From Verrucomicrobiales bacterium (GTDB lineage Bacteria > Verrucomicrobiota > Verrucomicrobiia > Limisphaerales > UBA11320): a stretch of 64,000 nt of DNA. The notes beneath the pieces were generated by a model, which saw nothing but the letters and a program-made list of their open reading frames with translations, was not told the origin of the DNA and did no database searches. Made by a program: the position numbers and the translations under genes. The DNA is taken from the NCBI GenBank assembly GCA_016793885.1, contig JAEUHE010000141.1, forward strand, positions 1-64,000, read 5' to 3'. The stretch's first letter is position 1, and every line of letters begins with the position of its first letter. Shown here piece by piece: positions 41,469-49,828 of the stretch.

Positions 41469-42296
41469 ATGCGCCTCCTCAAATCCATTGTTGCCACTTT
41501 GCTCCTGTCCTCATTGTCGTTGGTCGCAGCTGCGACCTACAAGGTCGGTGACCAAGTGAGCGACTTTTCGTTGATCGCACGTCAACCGTTTAGCCGACCG
41601 GATGGAACGGTGGTGAACGCGGGAGATCCGGTCCAGTTGAGCGACTTGGCTGGACGGGTCATCTTCCTGGAGTGGTTCGCAGTTTGGTGTCCTTTCTGTG
41701 TGGCCGCCGCACCGCAGGTGGACAAAGGAATCGCGGACTACTATGTAGGTCGCGGAGGCAATCCTTACGGGGTGCCGGTCCTTCATATCGCGGTGAACCA
41801 GGAGCCCCGCAGTAATTATCGCACGGCCACCGACAACTTTGTCCGCCAGCAGGGGTTCGAGCATGTGGTCAACGACTACAATAGCACGAGCACGAACCGA
41901 GTGCGCTTTAATTTTCAAAATGGCGGGCAACCTACGTTCGCAGTCATCAACGGGGTAACGAATTCCCCATCGCATAAGCCGTGGGAATTGCTGGTCAACC
42001 ATCTGGGTTATGGCCAAACCGATTTCTCCCAACTGATTCTCAGCTGGCGGGCTTTAATCGATCAGGTTCAGCCCGCTCCGGCGCCCTTACTGTTGAGCGT
42101 GCCGGCGGTGCAGGGCGATGAGGGCTTCGGCTTCCAGATCAATGTTCCCGTGGGGCAGACCGCGCGGATTGAATCCACCATGGATTTGCGTGCTTGGGAG
42201 ACGCTGGCAACGATCCCCGGCAGTTCGAATCAGGTGACCTTCCGCGACACCAATGCACCCGCCCTACAACGGTACTATCGCGCAGTGATTCCTTGA
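41469..42296 (+). CDS. Exported thioredoxin-fold protein with WCPFC motif
   Basis: 275 residues; signal peptide ending about VAAATYKVG. Redoxin-type domain with WCPFC (Cys74, Cys77) and GGQPTFAVINGV carrying the cis-proline. The inserted segment ADYYVGRGGNPYGVPV is clearly paralogous to KYYSTKGGNPNGIPV of the upstream fusion, so this pair probably arose by duplication. The C-terminal 75 residues (MDLRAWETLATIPG ... RYYRAVIP) are the shared end module. It is the last gene of the three-gene cluster (29 nt after the fusion). A partner for reduction or delivery of thiols is implied but not shown. Confidence 0.85.
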   Translation: MRLLKSIVATLLLSSLSLVAAATYKVGDQVSDFSLIARQPFSRPDGTVVNAGDPVQLSDLAGRVIFLEWFAVWCPFCVAAAPQVDKGIADYYVGRGGNPYGVPVLHIAVNQEPRSNYRTATDNFVRQQGFEHVVNDYNSTSTNRVRFNFQNGGQPTFAVINGVTNSPSHKPWELLVNHLGYGQTDFSQLILSWRALIDQVQPAPAPLLLSVPAVQGDEGFGFQINVPVGQTARIESTMDLRAWETLATIPGSSNQVTFRDTNAPALQRYYRAVIP

Positions 42297-43988
42297 TCAA
42301 AACTCAAGCTTTGCTTCGTTAACGAGTTCCGGGGTCTTGTCCGCCCTTTCATACATCTTGTAAAATTCCTTCGCAGGGGAGCCTCGGCTGTTCTTGAATC
42401 GTGCGACGGCTTCCGGAGGCACGGATTGGTAGAGTAGTTGGACCTGCGCTAGAATCCGGCCTTCAGCCGATTCGAGGTCAATGCGGTAAGTCACCTCATC
42501 GCGTCCGTTGCCGTTGGTGTTGAAGTTCTCATCTTGGACAGCCTCGCCTCGGACAGCAGTGTGGGCGTTGTTGGGGCCACCCGGTGTGAACCCACGCGGC
42601 GGAAGTCGGTTGTCCTTGAGATACTGAGTGGCCCCCAATAGCGACCGAGTGGCATTCCCTGCGGCATCCCCCATCACTGCCTCATAGACCTGAACCTGGT
42701 CCGGTTGAGTGATGACGTCCTGGTGTGCCGCGTATCCCGTGGAGAGACTTGCGATGGAACCGTTCTGATCTGCGGCGCCCGATTCGAATACGGCACGCCC
42801 CGAGGCTTCAATAACCCGCACATGAAGCCAGGCGCGTCGATAAGGATGACCGGTTGGAAATTTGTGCCCGGATAGGTTTTGGACCGTCACTTTTAAACTG
42901 AGCTTATTCCCCTCGCGCTGACCTCGCAGCGTGACCGTAGCTGCCTTGGCCAGTTGACGTCGCGCTTGGGTGATCGTTTGTTCCAGTTGCGCCACGTCGG
43001 CGTTGGGTTGCAACGCTTTCGACTGATCTTTGAACAACGCGAGCATGAAGGCGTTGCCCCCGACAAACTGATGACGCCAGAATGGTTCGCGGCCTTCCAG
43101 CCAGGGTGGGCGGCTGCTGATCTTAATCGATTCATTCAGACGCTCCATATGACAATCCTGGCAATGCTTGCCGCTTTTGGCGTAGTCGCTGTTCCGCCAT
43201 TCCAGGTAAGGGACTTGTTCGGGAAACTCCCCCGTGATGTTCCCTTTGGCATCCACGATCGGAGTGAACAAGGTGTGGCACGTGGCGCAGAGCTTGGAGT
43301 CTTGAACGTGCTGACCCAACTGTGGGGTGTAGTTGACGTGACGCAGCATCGGTCCCGCAAACACGTCGTCGTAGGGACCAAAGATCTCCCGGTTATTGTG
43401 AATCTCGTAGTGGCCACTGAAACTGGCTGCCGTTCCTAGATTCCCTGGCTGGATCTGGTGACACAGGGTGCAGCTCACCCCATCCGCCGCCAGAGGCATC
43501 TGCTTCGCCTTCGCGAACGACAGTTCTCCCAGGCCATCCTGGGTCGCTTGCGTTTTCGCCATGGGCGCATGACAGGTTTGACACTTGTTCTCGATGAACT
43601 TACGCAGCTTGGGGTGAGCCTCGACCTCCGCTTCCATGACAGCGCGCCAGAGAGGATCTTTGAAGGAATGCGCCATCATGGTTCCCCGCCAGTCACCGGC
43701 GATCGACACGTCATTACCAAGTTTGTCGGTAAGACCCCGCCCCCACTGGTCATGGCAGAAGGCACAGTTCGCTGACCCGCTAAAGTGAGAGGACGTGACA
43801 TCGGTTAACTCTGCGGAGTACGCCGGGATGAGTAAGCCCAAACCCAAAAACAGAGTTCTAAGAGCTAGGCCGAACTTTGTGCCGCCTTCCAGGATGATAT
43901 GAAGTCTGCGACCCCAATCGGCTTCGAAAGGCATAGTCGGGGACTTCTGGCTGCTGTTGGTGGGTCTGGAATGATGACGTGTCTTCAT
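42297..43988 (-). CDS. Pentahaem c-type cytochrome
   Basis: 563 residues. Five CxxCH motifs: CAFCH, CQTCH, CTLCH, CATCH and CQDCH, all in the first half, with patterns like cytochrome-c554 family proteins. The second half (VTVQNLSGHKFPTGHPYRRA, RAWLHVRV) is a beta-sandwich seen in these proteins. Hydrophobic export segment near residues 38-58 (LALRTLFLGLGLLIPAYSA); a start at 43934 (MPFEADW) is also possible. It is convergent with the thioredoxin cluster, stops sharing a boundary at 42296/42297, and could serve as an electron carrier or terminal reductase in the periplasm (inference). Confidence 0.88.
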   Translation of the reverse strand: MKTRHHSRPTNSSQKSPTMPFEADWGRRLHIILEGGTKFGLALRTLFLGLGLLIPAYSAELTDVTSSHFSGSANCAFCHDQWGRGLTDKLGNDVSIAGDWRGTMMAHSFKDPLWRAVMEAEVEAHPKLRKFIENKCQTCHAPMAKTQATQDGLGELSFAKAKQMPLAADGVSCTLCHQIQPGNLGTAASFSGHYEIHNNREIFGPYDDVFAGPMLRHVNYTPQLGQHVQDSKLCATCHTLFTPIVDAKGNITGEFPEQVPYLEWRNSDYAKSGKHCQDCHMERLNESIKISSRPPWLEGREPFWRHQFVGGNAFMLALFKDQSKALQPNADVAQLEQTITQARRQLAKAATVTLRGQREGNKLSLKVTVQNLSGHKFPTGHPYRRAWLHVRVIEASGRAVFESGAADQNGSIASLSTGYAAHQDVITQPDQVQVYEAVMGDAAGNATRSLLGATQYLKDNRLPPRGFTPGGPNNAHTAVRGEAVQDENFNTNGNGRDEVTYRIDLESAEGRILAQVQLLYQSVPPEAVARFKNSRGSPAKEFYKMYERADKTPELVNEAKLEF

Positions 43989-44123
43989 CTTCTGCCATCA
44001 ACCTCCGCCCCGATGGCGATCGACACTCTCCTCGCTTTGCTTTGTTTTGACCGCCGATTGCAGGATTCGGAGTGGTCAGCGTTCTAACAGCGGGAACGAT
44101 CTCGGTAGTTGTAACCTTTTCCT

Positions 44124-44591
44124 ATGGCTCGGCTCAGAGAAGGGAAGAACGGAACGACTATGATTGTGAAACTTGCCAATTCAATCACGAATCAGTTCCA
44201 GGACTTTCACGTTCAGAACCTGTGCCAACTGGTTCATCATGTGGAAGGTCGAGGGCCGTTTATCGTCACTCAGGATGGGGCAGCTCCTGACGATCCGAGA
44301 ATGCGCCAGTGCTCCTTTGTGCTGACGAAGCGGGGAACCTGGCTTCACTTTTATCTCTATCTGGCGTTGCCCGAAGTGGTCCGGGACCAACTTACCTACT
44401 TCGACGCCATCGCTGCGATCATACAACGTGCCGAAACCCTGTCCGCGAAAGTCGTGGTGGAGGATGCCTCGTCATTGCAGGATTTACTCCATGAGACCGG
44501 GTTTAAGCCCGAGGCTTCCGATCTCATCGGGCAAGCATTACTTCGTGAGGTGAGCCTTCGCCACTCCCAAAAGGCCGCCGCAGAGAGCTAG
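44124..44591 (+). CDS. Hypothetical protein
   Basis: 155 residues (or 143 from ATG 44160, MIVKLANS). I do not recognise a family. The sequence has globular alpha/beta character, for example VHHVEGRGPFIVTQDG and LHFYLYLALPEVVRDQL, with no signal peptide, membrane helix or metal motif. It follows the divergent cytochrome gene by about 135 nt and ends two bases before the convergent GH32 stop. Confidence 0.55.
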   Translation: MARLREGKNGTTMIVKLANSITNQFQDFHVQNLCQLVHHVEGRGPFIVTQDGAAPDDPRMRQCSFVLTKRGTWLHFYLYLALPEVVRDQLTYFDAIAAIIQRAETLSAKVVVEDASSLQDLLHETGFKPEASDLIGQALLREVSLRHSQKAAAES

Positions 44592-44593
44592 GC

Positions 44594-46789
44594 CTAGAGC
44601 GAGCTGTTGCGGCTTGGTTCCCACACTCGAGATTTTTGGGCCTCTCGGAGACCTTGATTCGTGGGTTTGAGGTTCCAAACTTCCACTCGATCGAGTTGAG
44701 TGGCAGCTCCCACCGTGAATCCCTCGAGCACGGACTTCGCGGGACGATCCAGGTGGGCTGCTAGGAGCGCCTGTCGATCGTTGACAAAAACCTCGACGAG
44801 GTATTTGTCGATAAAGATCCGCAGATCGACGTTCTCCCCGGGCTCCAGGCTGGCAACGGAAAAGGGAGCTTCGACGCTTCCCAACCGGACCGTGGACGTC
44901 TCCGGTCGGAGGAGGATTGGGAGTCCTCCGCCCTTGCCGTCGGCAAAAAGCATGAAGCCAAAGAGCTTTCGCGCGGCCTCAGCCCGGTTTACGGTGATGC
45001 GAATCTCCAGGGAGTCGCTTTCCAGCTCAGCGATGGTTTGCAGCGCGGGTCCATTTCGAGGCGGCACCCGATCTCCATGCCCGGTGATGGGGTGCTGCAG
45101 CTTGACCTGGGTCAGCACTTTGGACTGGGAGCGCTGCCCTTCCAGCTCGCGGAGGGGCCTGATTCGGAGCGTTCCATCGCGAGCGAGGCTGAGTTCGCGA
45201 GGAAGGGACTGAATGGTTTTGTTGAGCAGTTTGTTGTCCGGTCCGGCCGAGGTGACCCACGCCCACATGACCCGACGGCCGTCGGGCGTAACCAGGCTTT
45301 CGGGCGCAAAGAAATCGGTACGCTGGAAAAGCCCCCAGACCGGCTGATCCGTCCGTGCCCAGTTCATCCGTCCGTGGGACTCCGGGACGAATTGCTCCGC
45401 CTGGGAATCCCAGTCCCCGAGATAGTAGCGACAGCCCAGCGGATGGCTGATGCATAAGAGCATCCACTTGTTGCCCAGACGGAAAAAGTTCGGGCAGGAG
45501 ATGTCCTCTCCGATGGTGACATCCGAGGGATGCTGGCGGACAAAGTCGCCAATCAGTGTCCAGGTCTTGAGATCCTTCGATTTGAACACGGGCGGGTTGG
45601 CTCCTCCGGAGATGGCGTAATAGGTATCGCCGATCAAGAAGCAGTCCGGATCCCAATGGCTGATCTTGGCTTCGCTGCCATCGGGATTTCTAACATCGAT
45701 AGGAAATGGCTTTTCCCATCCCGACAGGGAGCGGTCCTTAGCGATGGCGATTTGATTTCTGCCCGAAGCCTGTCCGTGATAGATCGCCGCAGGACGTCCA
45801 TCCTTGGTTTCAAAACCGGTTCCGCTGAACATTCCGTGCTCGGTGAACGCGGGCTGAAGTTGGGTTCGCTGCCAGGTCCAGTGAAGCATGTCCGGACTGG
45901 TGACGTGCACAAAGCTGAACGACCCTTTGCCGCGCCAAGTGTGGCCGAGGATGTAGTGAAGATGGTAGGTGCCGTCGAGGTAAAAGGCTGGATTCGGATC
46001 GCCGGGCAGGCTCGCCTCGCCAGGGTGCATCAAGTGATAATTCAGGATGAACTCCTCCGTAACATCCGGCCCTGGTGTCCCGATCGGCCTCGGCGCTGCC
46101 GAAGGCGGCGAGACGAAATAGCTCTGATTGCCGTCCAAGACCAGGCGGCCGGACTCAATTCGCGCATTGCCCGCCAGCTTGCCTGCGGGGAAATTGGCCA
46201 TGGCATCCTCCGGCCTTCCATCTTCGAAATGCCACCACGCAAAAGGTTTGGGGTCGGAGGGCTCATTCGGCTTTAGTGCCTGGATCTGGGCCGACGAGAG
46301 GGCGAGATCGTAGAGGCGAGCATCGTCGATGGTTCCGGCGAAGCAGGCACCATCCTGAGCGTCGAGATGGCGCAAGCCCATGATCACGGCGCTTCCCTTG
46401 CCGAACGTGGCCAACTCGGTAACGGGGTGGTGCGAATAGAGCGACCCATTGCGATACACGGAGACTCCGTCCTTTCGATACACGATGGCGATCTGTACCA
46501 GCGTTGTAGGGCCGGCGGTTTCCTGCGCCAGTTCCTCCTGCGCGCGTAACGTTCGGCGATAGAAATCGCTGCCTGCCATCCAGCGTCGCGGCGACACCTC
46601 CCCGAAGACAATGCCATCAAAGTGGGATTCGCGGTCATCCCACGTCAGAACGCTGCCCCCGCGTTGGCTGAGGTTGGCTGGGGAGGCCCAGGCCACCAGG
46701 GTCTTTTCAGCCGTTGTCGCGGCGGCGGCGGAATGGGCAACGACTGAGGTCAACAGAAGCATCACGAGGCGGAATGTCGTTGGTTTCAT
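44594..46789 (-). CDS. GH32 glycosidase (levanase/invertase type) with N-terminal LamG-like domain
   Basis: 731 residues from ATG 46789 (MKPTTFRLVML), giving a signal peptide ending at AHSAAAA; an ATG at 46810 adds seven residues. A LamG-like domain occupies about 30-235 (FAGTIDDARLYDLALSSAQI). The five-bladed GH32 propeller follows: DPNPAFYLDGTYHLHY holds the nucleophile Asp, SHWDPDCF is the RDP-equivalent near residue 385, and GEDISCPNFF is the ECP/EDxxCP acid near 434. The C-terminal beta-sandwich ends in EVFVNDRQALLAAHL. Predicted secreted hydrolysis of beta-fructosides (levan, inulin or sucrose). Both boundaries are clean. Confidence 0.9.
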   Translation of the reverse strand: MKPTTFRLVMLLLTSVVAHSAAAATTAEKTLVAWASPANLSQRGGSVLTWDDRESHFDGIVFGEVSPRRWMAGSDFYRRTLRAQEELAQETAGPTTLVQIAIVYRKDGVSVYRNGSLYSHHPVTELATFGKGSAVIMGLRHLDAQDGACFAGTIDDARLYDLALSSAQIQALKPNEPSDPKPFAWWHFEDGRPEDAMANFPAGKLAGNARIESGRLVLDGNQSYFVSPPSAAPRPIGTPGPDVTEEFILNYHLMHPGEASLPGDPNPAFYLDGTYHLHYILGHTWRGKGSFSFVHVTSPDMLHWTWQRTQLQPAFTEHGMFSGTGFETKDGRPAAIYHGQASGRNQIAIAKDRSLSGWEKPFPIDVRNPDGSEAKISHWDPDCFLIGDTYYAISGGANPPVFKSKDLKTWTLIGDFVRQHPSDVTIGEDISCPNFFRLGNKWMLLCISHPLGCRYYLGDWDSQAEQFVPESHGRMNWARTDQPVWGLFQRTDFFAPESLVTPDGRRVMWAWVTSAGPDNKLLNKTIQSLPRELSLARDGTLRIRPLRELEGQRSQSKVLTQVKLQHPITGHGDRVPPRNGPALQTIAELESDSLEIRITVNRAEAARKLFGFMLFADGKGGGLPILLRPETSTVRLGSVEAPFSVASLEPGENVDLRIFIDKYLVEVFVNDRQALLAAHLDRPAKSVLEGFTVGAATQLDRVEVWNLKPTNQGLREAQKSRVWEPSRNSSL

Positions 46790-46964
46790 GTGAGTGAGCG
46801 TGTAGGACATTGATGAACGAGTTGAGATTCAAAGCATAGTCTAAAAACGGTTTTGGCTTGTTCAGGCTCTGGTGCCTCGGCAAGGTGATCCCGATGTTTA
46901 AGATGACATTTCATCTTGTCACCGGGCCGTCTGGCTCGGCGATGACCCATTGGACATTCCTGTC

Positions 46965-47822
46965 ATGAATCCAGCCTCGCAAGATCCCCATTCCAAGCCA
47001 TTGTCTTCCGGTGACCGGCGTGTCACGACCAGCCCACCGGAGTCCGCCGAGACTCGCTCGGCTTACTCCTTGGCTGATTACCACTTGCTTGAGGGGCCGC
47101 ATTCCCGCACCAATGAGTTTCTTACCCTGCTCCGGGTGTTCGCCGATTATCTGAGGGGATTTCGCGCGCTGCACTTCGTTGGACCGTGTGTGACCGTGTT
47201 TGGATCCGCGCGCATTCCGGCGGGAGACCCCTACTACGAAGCAGCCAGGCAAATGGGCGCCGCCATTGCGCGCCTTGGATTTACGGTCATGACCGGGGGA
47301 GGGCCGGGCATCATGGAGGCGGCCAATCGCGGCGCTCGGGAGGCGGGCGGCCGGTCGGTGGGGTGCAATATCCAGCTCCCCACCGAGCAAGATCCGAATC
47401 CCTATCTGGATCGATGGGTCAACATGAGATTCTTCTCGGTGCGCAAGACCATCCTGATGAAGTATTCCTACGCCTTCGTCGTCTGTCCCGGAGGCCTGGG
47501 CACCCTCGATGAGCTGTTTGAAGCGCTGACGTTGATCCAGACGGGGAAGGTGAAAAGCTTTCCGGTGATTTTGCTGGGGAAGGATTATTGGAAGGAGCTA
47601 CGTCTTTTGCTCGAGAAGCTGGCCATGACCGGAACCATTAGTCGCAGCGATCTGGATTTGGTTTATTGCACGGATTCCGTGGAGGAAGCGGCCGCCTATA
47701 TTGAGGAAAAAGTCATCAAGCCTTTTGGTTTAACCCCGGTGGTACGCACCACGTTTCCTTGGTTGCTGGAAAGGAGCATTTTGAAGGCGAAGCGATTTGC
47801 CAATTCGCGCAACTCCGTCTGA
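46965..47822 (+). CDS. LOG-family (TIGR00730) Rossmann-fold nucleotide hydrolase
   Basis: 285 residues from ATG 46965. Motifs of the family are complete: VFGSARIPAG, MTGGGPGIMEAANRGA and CPGGLGTLDELFE (PGGxGTxxE). Such enzymes release the base from 5'-monophosphate nucleotides (cytokinin riboside or purine type); this one is of the longer bacterial kind. The 40-residue N-terminal extension is low-complexity and its exact start is uncertain. Downstream lies a decayed NHL-type remnant rather than a partner gene. Confidence 0.88.
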   Translation: MNPASQDPHSKPLSSGDRRVTTSPPESAETRSAYSLADYHLLEGPHSRTNEFLTLLRVFADYLRGFRALHFVGPCVTVFGSARIPAGDPYYEAARQMGAAIARLGFTVMTGGGPGIMEAANRGAREAGGRSVGCNIQLPTEQDPNPYLDRWVNMRFFSVRKTILMKYSYAFVVCPGGLGTLDELFEALTLIQTGKVKSFPVILLGKDYWKELRLLLEKLAMTGTISRSDLDLVYCTDSVEEAAAYIEEKVIKPFGLTPVVRTTFPWLLERSILKAKRFANSRNSV

Positions 47823-47830
47823 CTGCTCAG

Positions 47831-48082
47831 AATCGGTTTGTTTTACCTCAATTGATCCCTGACCTCGAGGCGAGAGTTACATTTTTCGATCGTCAAAACC
47901 GGCTTATTGCACATTTAGGTGATGGAGGGCACTATCAGGGCGTCCGCGAAAAAACGCGCGATCGCTTCGCGCCGGGCAAATTTGTGGCGCCGCATGGGGC
48001 TTGCTTTGATCGTGAAGGAAATATCTTCGTGGTGGAGTGGGTCGAGGTTGGTCGCATCACGAAGCTTCGGAAACTTGCTTAA
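47831..48082 (+). pseudogene. C-terminal remnant of an NHL-repeat protein
   Basis: The reading frame from 47831 reads NRFVLPQLIPDLEARVTFFD, then HLGDGGHYQGVREKTRDRF, KFVAPHGACFDREGNIFVVE and WVEVGRITKLRKLA to a stop at 48080-48082. PHGACFDxxGNIFVVEW is typical of the last blade of an NHL/6-bladed beta-propeller hydrolase. No start codon, no upstream blades and no ribosome-binding site are present, so only about 80 residues of a once longer gene survive, beginning 9 nt after the LOG stop. Confidence 0.6.
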
Positions 48083-48148
48083 GCTTCGCGGTCTGGTCGG
48101 AAGCGGTTGCAAGCCCTCCCGATCGCCACGCGAAGACGGTGTGAAGCC

Positions 48149-48730
48149 ATGATTCGAACCAAGCTCGTTGACCAGGAATGTGAGCTAAAGAGCATTTTGG
48201 CGCTCCAGGCTGCCAATCTGCGCAGAAATCTAGCGGAGGAAGAAGCGGCTCGGGAAGGTTTCCTGACCGCCGAGTATGAACTGGATTACCTCCGTCGAAT
48301 GAACCAAAGCGAGCCCTCCGTCGTGGCCGTGGATGGAGATCGCATCGTGGGCTACGCCTTGGCTGCCACGCAGGCGATTCGGCATGGAAACCCTCTGCTA
48401 GCCGACCTGTTTCGTCAAATCGATCCGCTGGACTTCCGAGGGAAATTGTTGCGAGAAGTCCCTTATGTGGTAGTGGGGCAACTTTGCATCGCCAAGGGCT
48501 ACCGCGGCATCGGATTGGTGGGCCAGATCTATGGGCACTTTCGGCGATCCATGCAGGGACGTTATCAATGTGCCGTCACCGACGTCGCTCGATCGAACGT
48601 CCGTTCGCTGAAGGCCCACTGGAAGATGGGATTTCGCACGATCCATTCCATCTCGTTCGATGGCTTGGAGTGGGAGGTGGTGCTTTGGAATTGGAATGAT
48701 TCCGAGCTGTCCGACTCCGTCGGATCCTGA
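48149..48730 (+). CDS. GNAT-family N-acetyltransferase
   Basis: 193 residues from ATG 48149 (MIRTKLVDQE). The acetyl-CoA site is visible in VGQLCIAKGYRGIGLVGQIY (Q/RxxGxG/A-like), preceded by the strand RIVGYALAAT and followed by VARSNVRSLKAHWKMGF. The acceptor is unknown. The final residues SELSDSVGS and the stop codon are encoded by the dispersed repeat that begins at 48711, so the native C-terminus may have been replaced. Confidence 0.85.
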   Translation: MIRTKLVDQECELKSILALQAANLRRNLAEEEAAREGFLTAEYELDYLRRMNQSEPSVVAVDGDRIVGYALAATQAIRHGNPLLADLFRQIDPLDFRGKLLREVPYVVVGQLCIAKGYRGIGLVGQIYGHFRRSMQGRYQCAVTDVARSNVRSLKAHWKMGFRTIHSISFDGLEWEVVLWNWNDSELSDSVGS

Positions 48731-48751
48731 AACGCAGTAGAGGGCTGTATA
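48711..48751. repeat. Dispersed palindromic repeat, copy D, at a gene 3' end
   Basis: CCGACTCCGTCGGATCCTGA is the inverted form of the flank seen after copy C (TTCAGGAGCCGACGGAGTCGG type), and ACGCAGTAGAGGGCTGTATA is a degenerate copy of the core. It contains the TGA of the acetyltransferase (48728-48730). Confidence 0.65.
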
Positions 48752-48898
48752 CAACTTTGTTCCTTTCCGAGGGGGGTCCGCTTTTCGTTCAAACTTTTGG
48801 TCCTGCTCTTTTTAGGCGTTTCGGTTGGACGAGCAGAATTTTTCGATCATGGGCACGTTCGTTCGCCCGATGTGAGTCTCGAAGGTGAACTCTTTCCT

Positions 48899-48990
48899 CT
48901 CCGCGCACTCCGCGCCTCCGCGAGAAAAGATCCCTCCCCTGACTCCGAATGACTGCCGGAATCTCTCGCGGAGGCGCGGAGAACGCGGAG
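48899..48990. repeat. Inverted repeat of a GC-rich 27-nt sequence
   Basis: CTCCGCGCACTCCGCGCCTC (48899-48918, running to 48925) and its near inverse ending CGGAGGCGCGGAGAACGCGG (within 48964-48990) form long arms around a 38-nt loop. It lies in the gene-free stretch 48752-49331, which also holds the repeat at 49126-49268 and no coding sequence that I can support. Confidence 0.65.
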
Positions 48991-49125
48991 GAGCACTCAA
49001 TCAGTGGGAACCGACGGATCGTGCAGATCAGGCTGATCAAAGCCAGTTCCCCTCCATGAACCAAGCCTCGTCACCTCGGCTCCTACCAGGCTCGAATGGA
49101 AGGCCGAGACAACCTCCAAGGAAAA

Positions 49126-49268
49126 GTTTTGCCCACGGAACACACGGAGTCGGAGGGAATTCAGCAGAGCGGTAGCTTCAGTCGGCTCGGCTACTCGCCC
49201 CGGCCCCGCGGTCGGGGTTGCGGCCTCTCCTCACATCCGTGTGGTCCGCGTGGTTCGTGGGCAAAATG
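49126..49268. repeat. Inverted repeat with TTTTGCCCACGGAACACACG arm
   Basis: TTTTGCCCACGGAACACACG (49127-49146) is matched in inverse by the stretch 49236-49268, containing TCCGTGTGGTCCGCGTGG and CGTGGGCAAAATG. The second arm is about ten nt longer because of an internal GGTCCGC-like insertion. Similar elements are, in my experience, dispersed in Verrucomicrobia and are probably non-coding repeats. Confidence 0.6.
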
Positions 49269-49331
49269 TTCCTGCTCCGAGGGCTTCCTAGCCTCACAAC
49301 AGCCCTGCCTTCGCGACGGAGGTGTTTGCTG

Positions 49332-49694
49332 CTAGAGCGAGACAATACTTTCGAAGCCACCGTAGGCCATGCGTTTGCAGTCCACGATGCCATTGGCGGC
49401 TTCGCACATGCCTTGCAGTTCGGGGTCGGCGAAGATCTTCTTGTTTACCGCGTCCCGATGTTTCCGCGATTTGAAGACCACGTAGGAGAAGATCACGATC
49501 TCAGTAGGCTTTGCCTTGGTAACCTTGGGAAAGGGTATCATCGAAGGCGCTGTCATATCCTCCGCTGCGCATTCCCGGTACTCGAGGGCGCCATGTTTGC
49601 GCCAGATTTTCCCCGCCTTGGTGGCAATCTTCTTGTACGCCGCCAGCTTGGATTTCGGAATCGTGAGAAGGAACCCGTCGATATATTGGCTCAT
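49332..49694 (-). CDS. DUF1428 (YbaA-like) family protein
   Basis: 120 residues, the usual length for the family. The N-terminus MSQYIDGFLLTIPKSKLAAY and the central FSYVVFKSRKHRDAVNKKIF match DUF1428, a dimeric alpha/beta-barrel fold of unknown activity. No signal peptide. It is a stand-alone gene; the 134 nt to the next minus-strand gene contain nothing notable. Confidence 0.88.
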   Translation of the reverse strand: MSQYIDGFLLTIPKSKLAAYKKIATKAGKIWRKHGALEYRECAAEDMTAPSMIPFPKVTKAKPTEIVIFSYVVFKSRKHRDAVNKKIFADPELQGMCEAANGIVDCKRMAYGGFESIVSL

Positions 49695-49828
49695 AACTTA
49701 ATGGTAGATGATGTCCGTTAATTCTAGAACGATCCGTGATGCTTGGGAAGGACAGTTCCCAGACGATTTTGAGCAGCCTTCTTCGAATGGGGGCTTTTTA
49801 GGGGGGGACCCTGGGAGTCTGAGCCGGT

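Noticed and set aside
47759-48082. Intact gene of 107 residues after the LOG gene
   Set aside because: Its first 24 codons overlap the LOG gene in another frame and it lacks the upstream propeller, so it is treated as a remnant.
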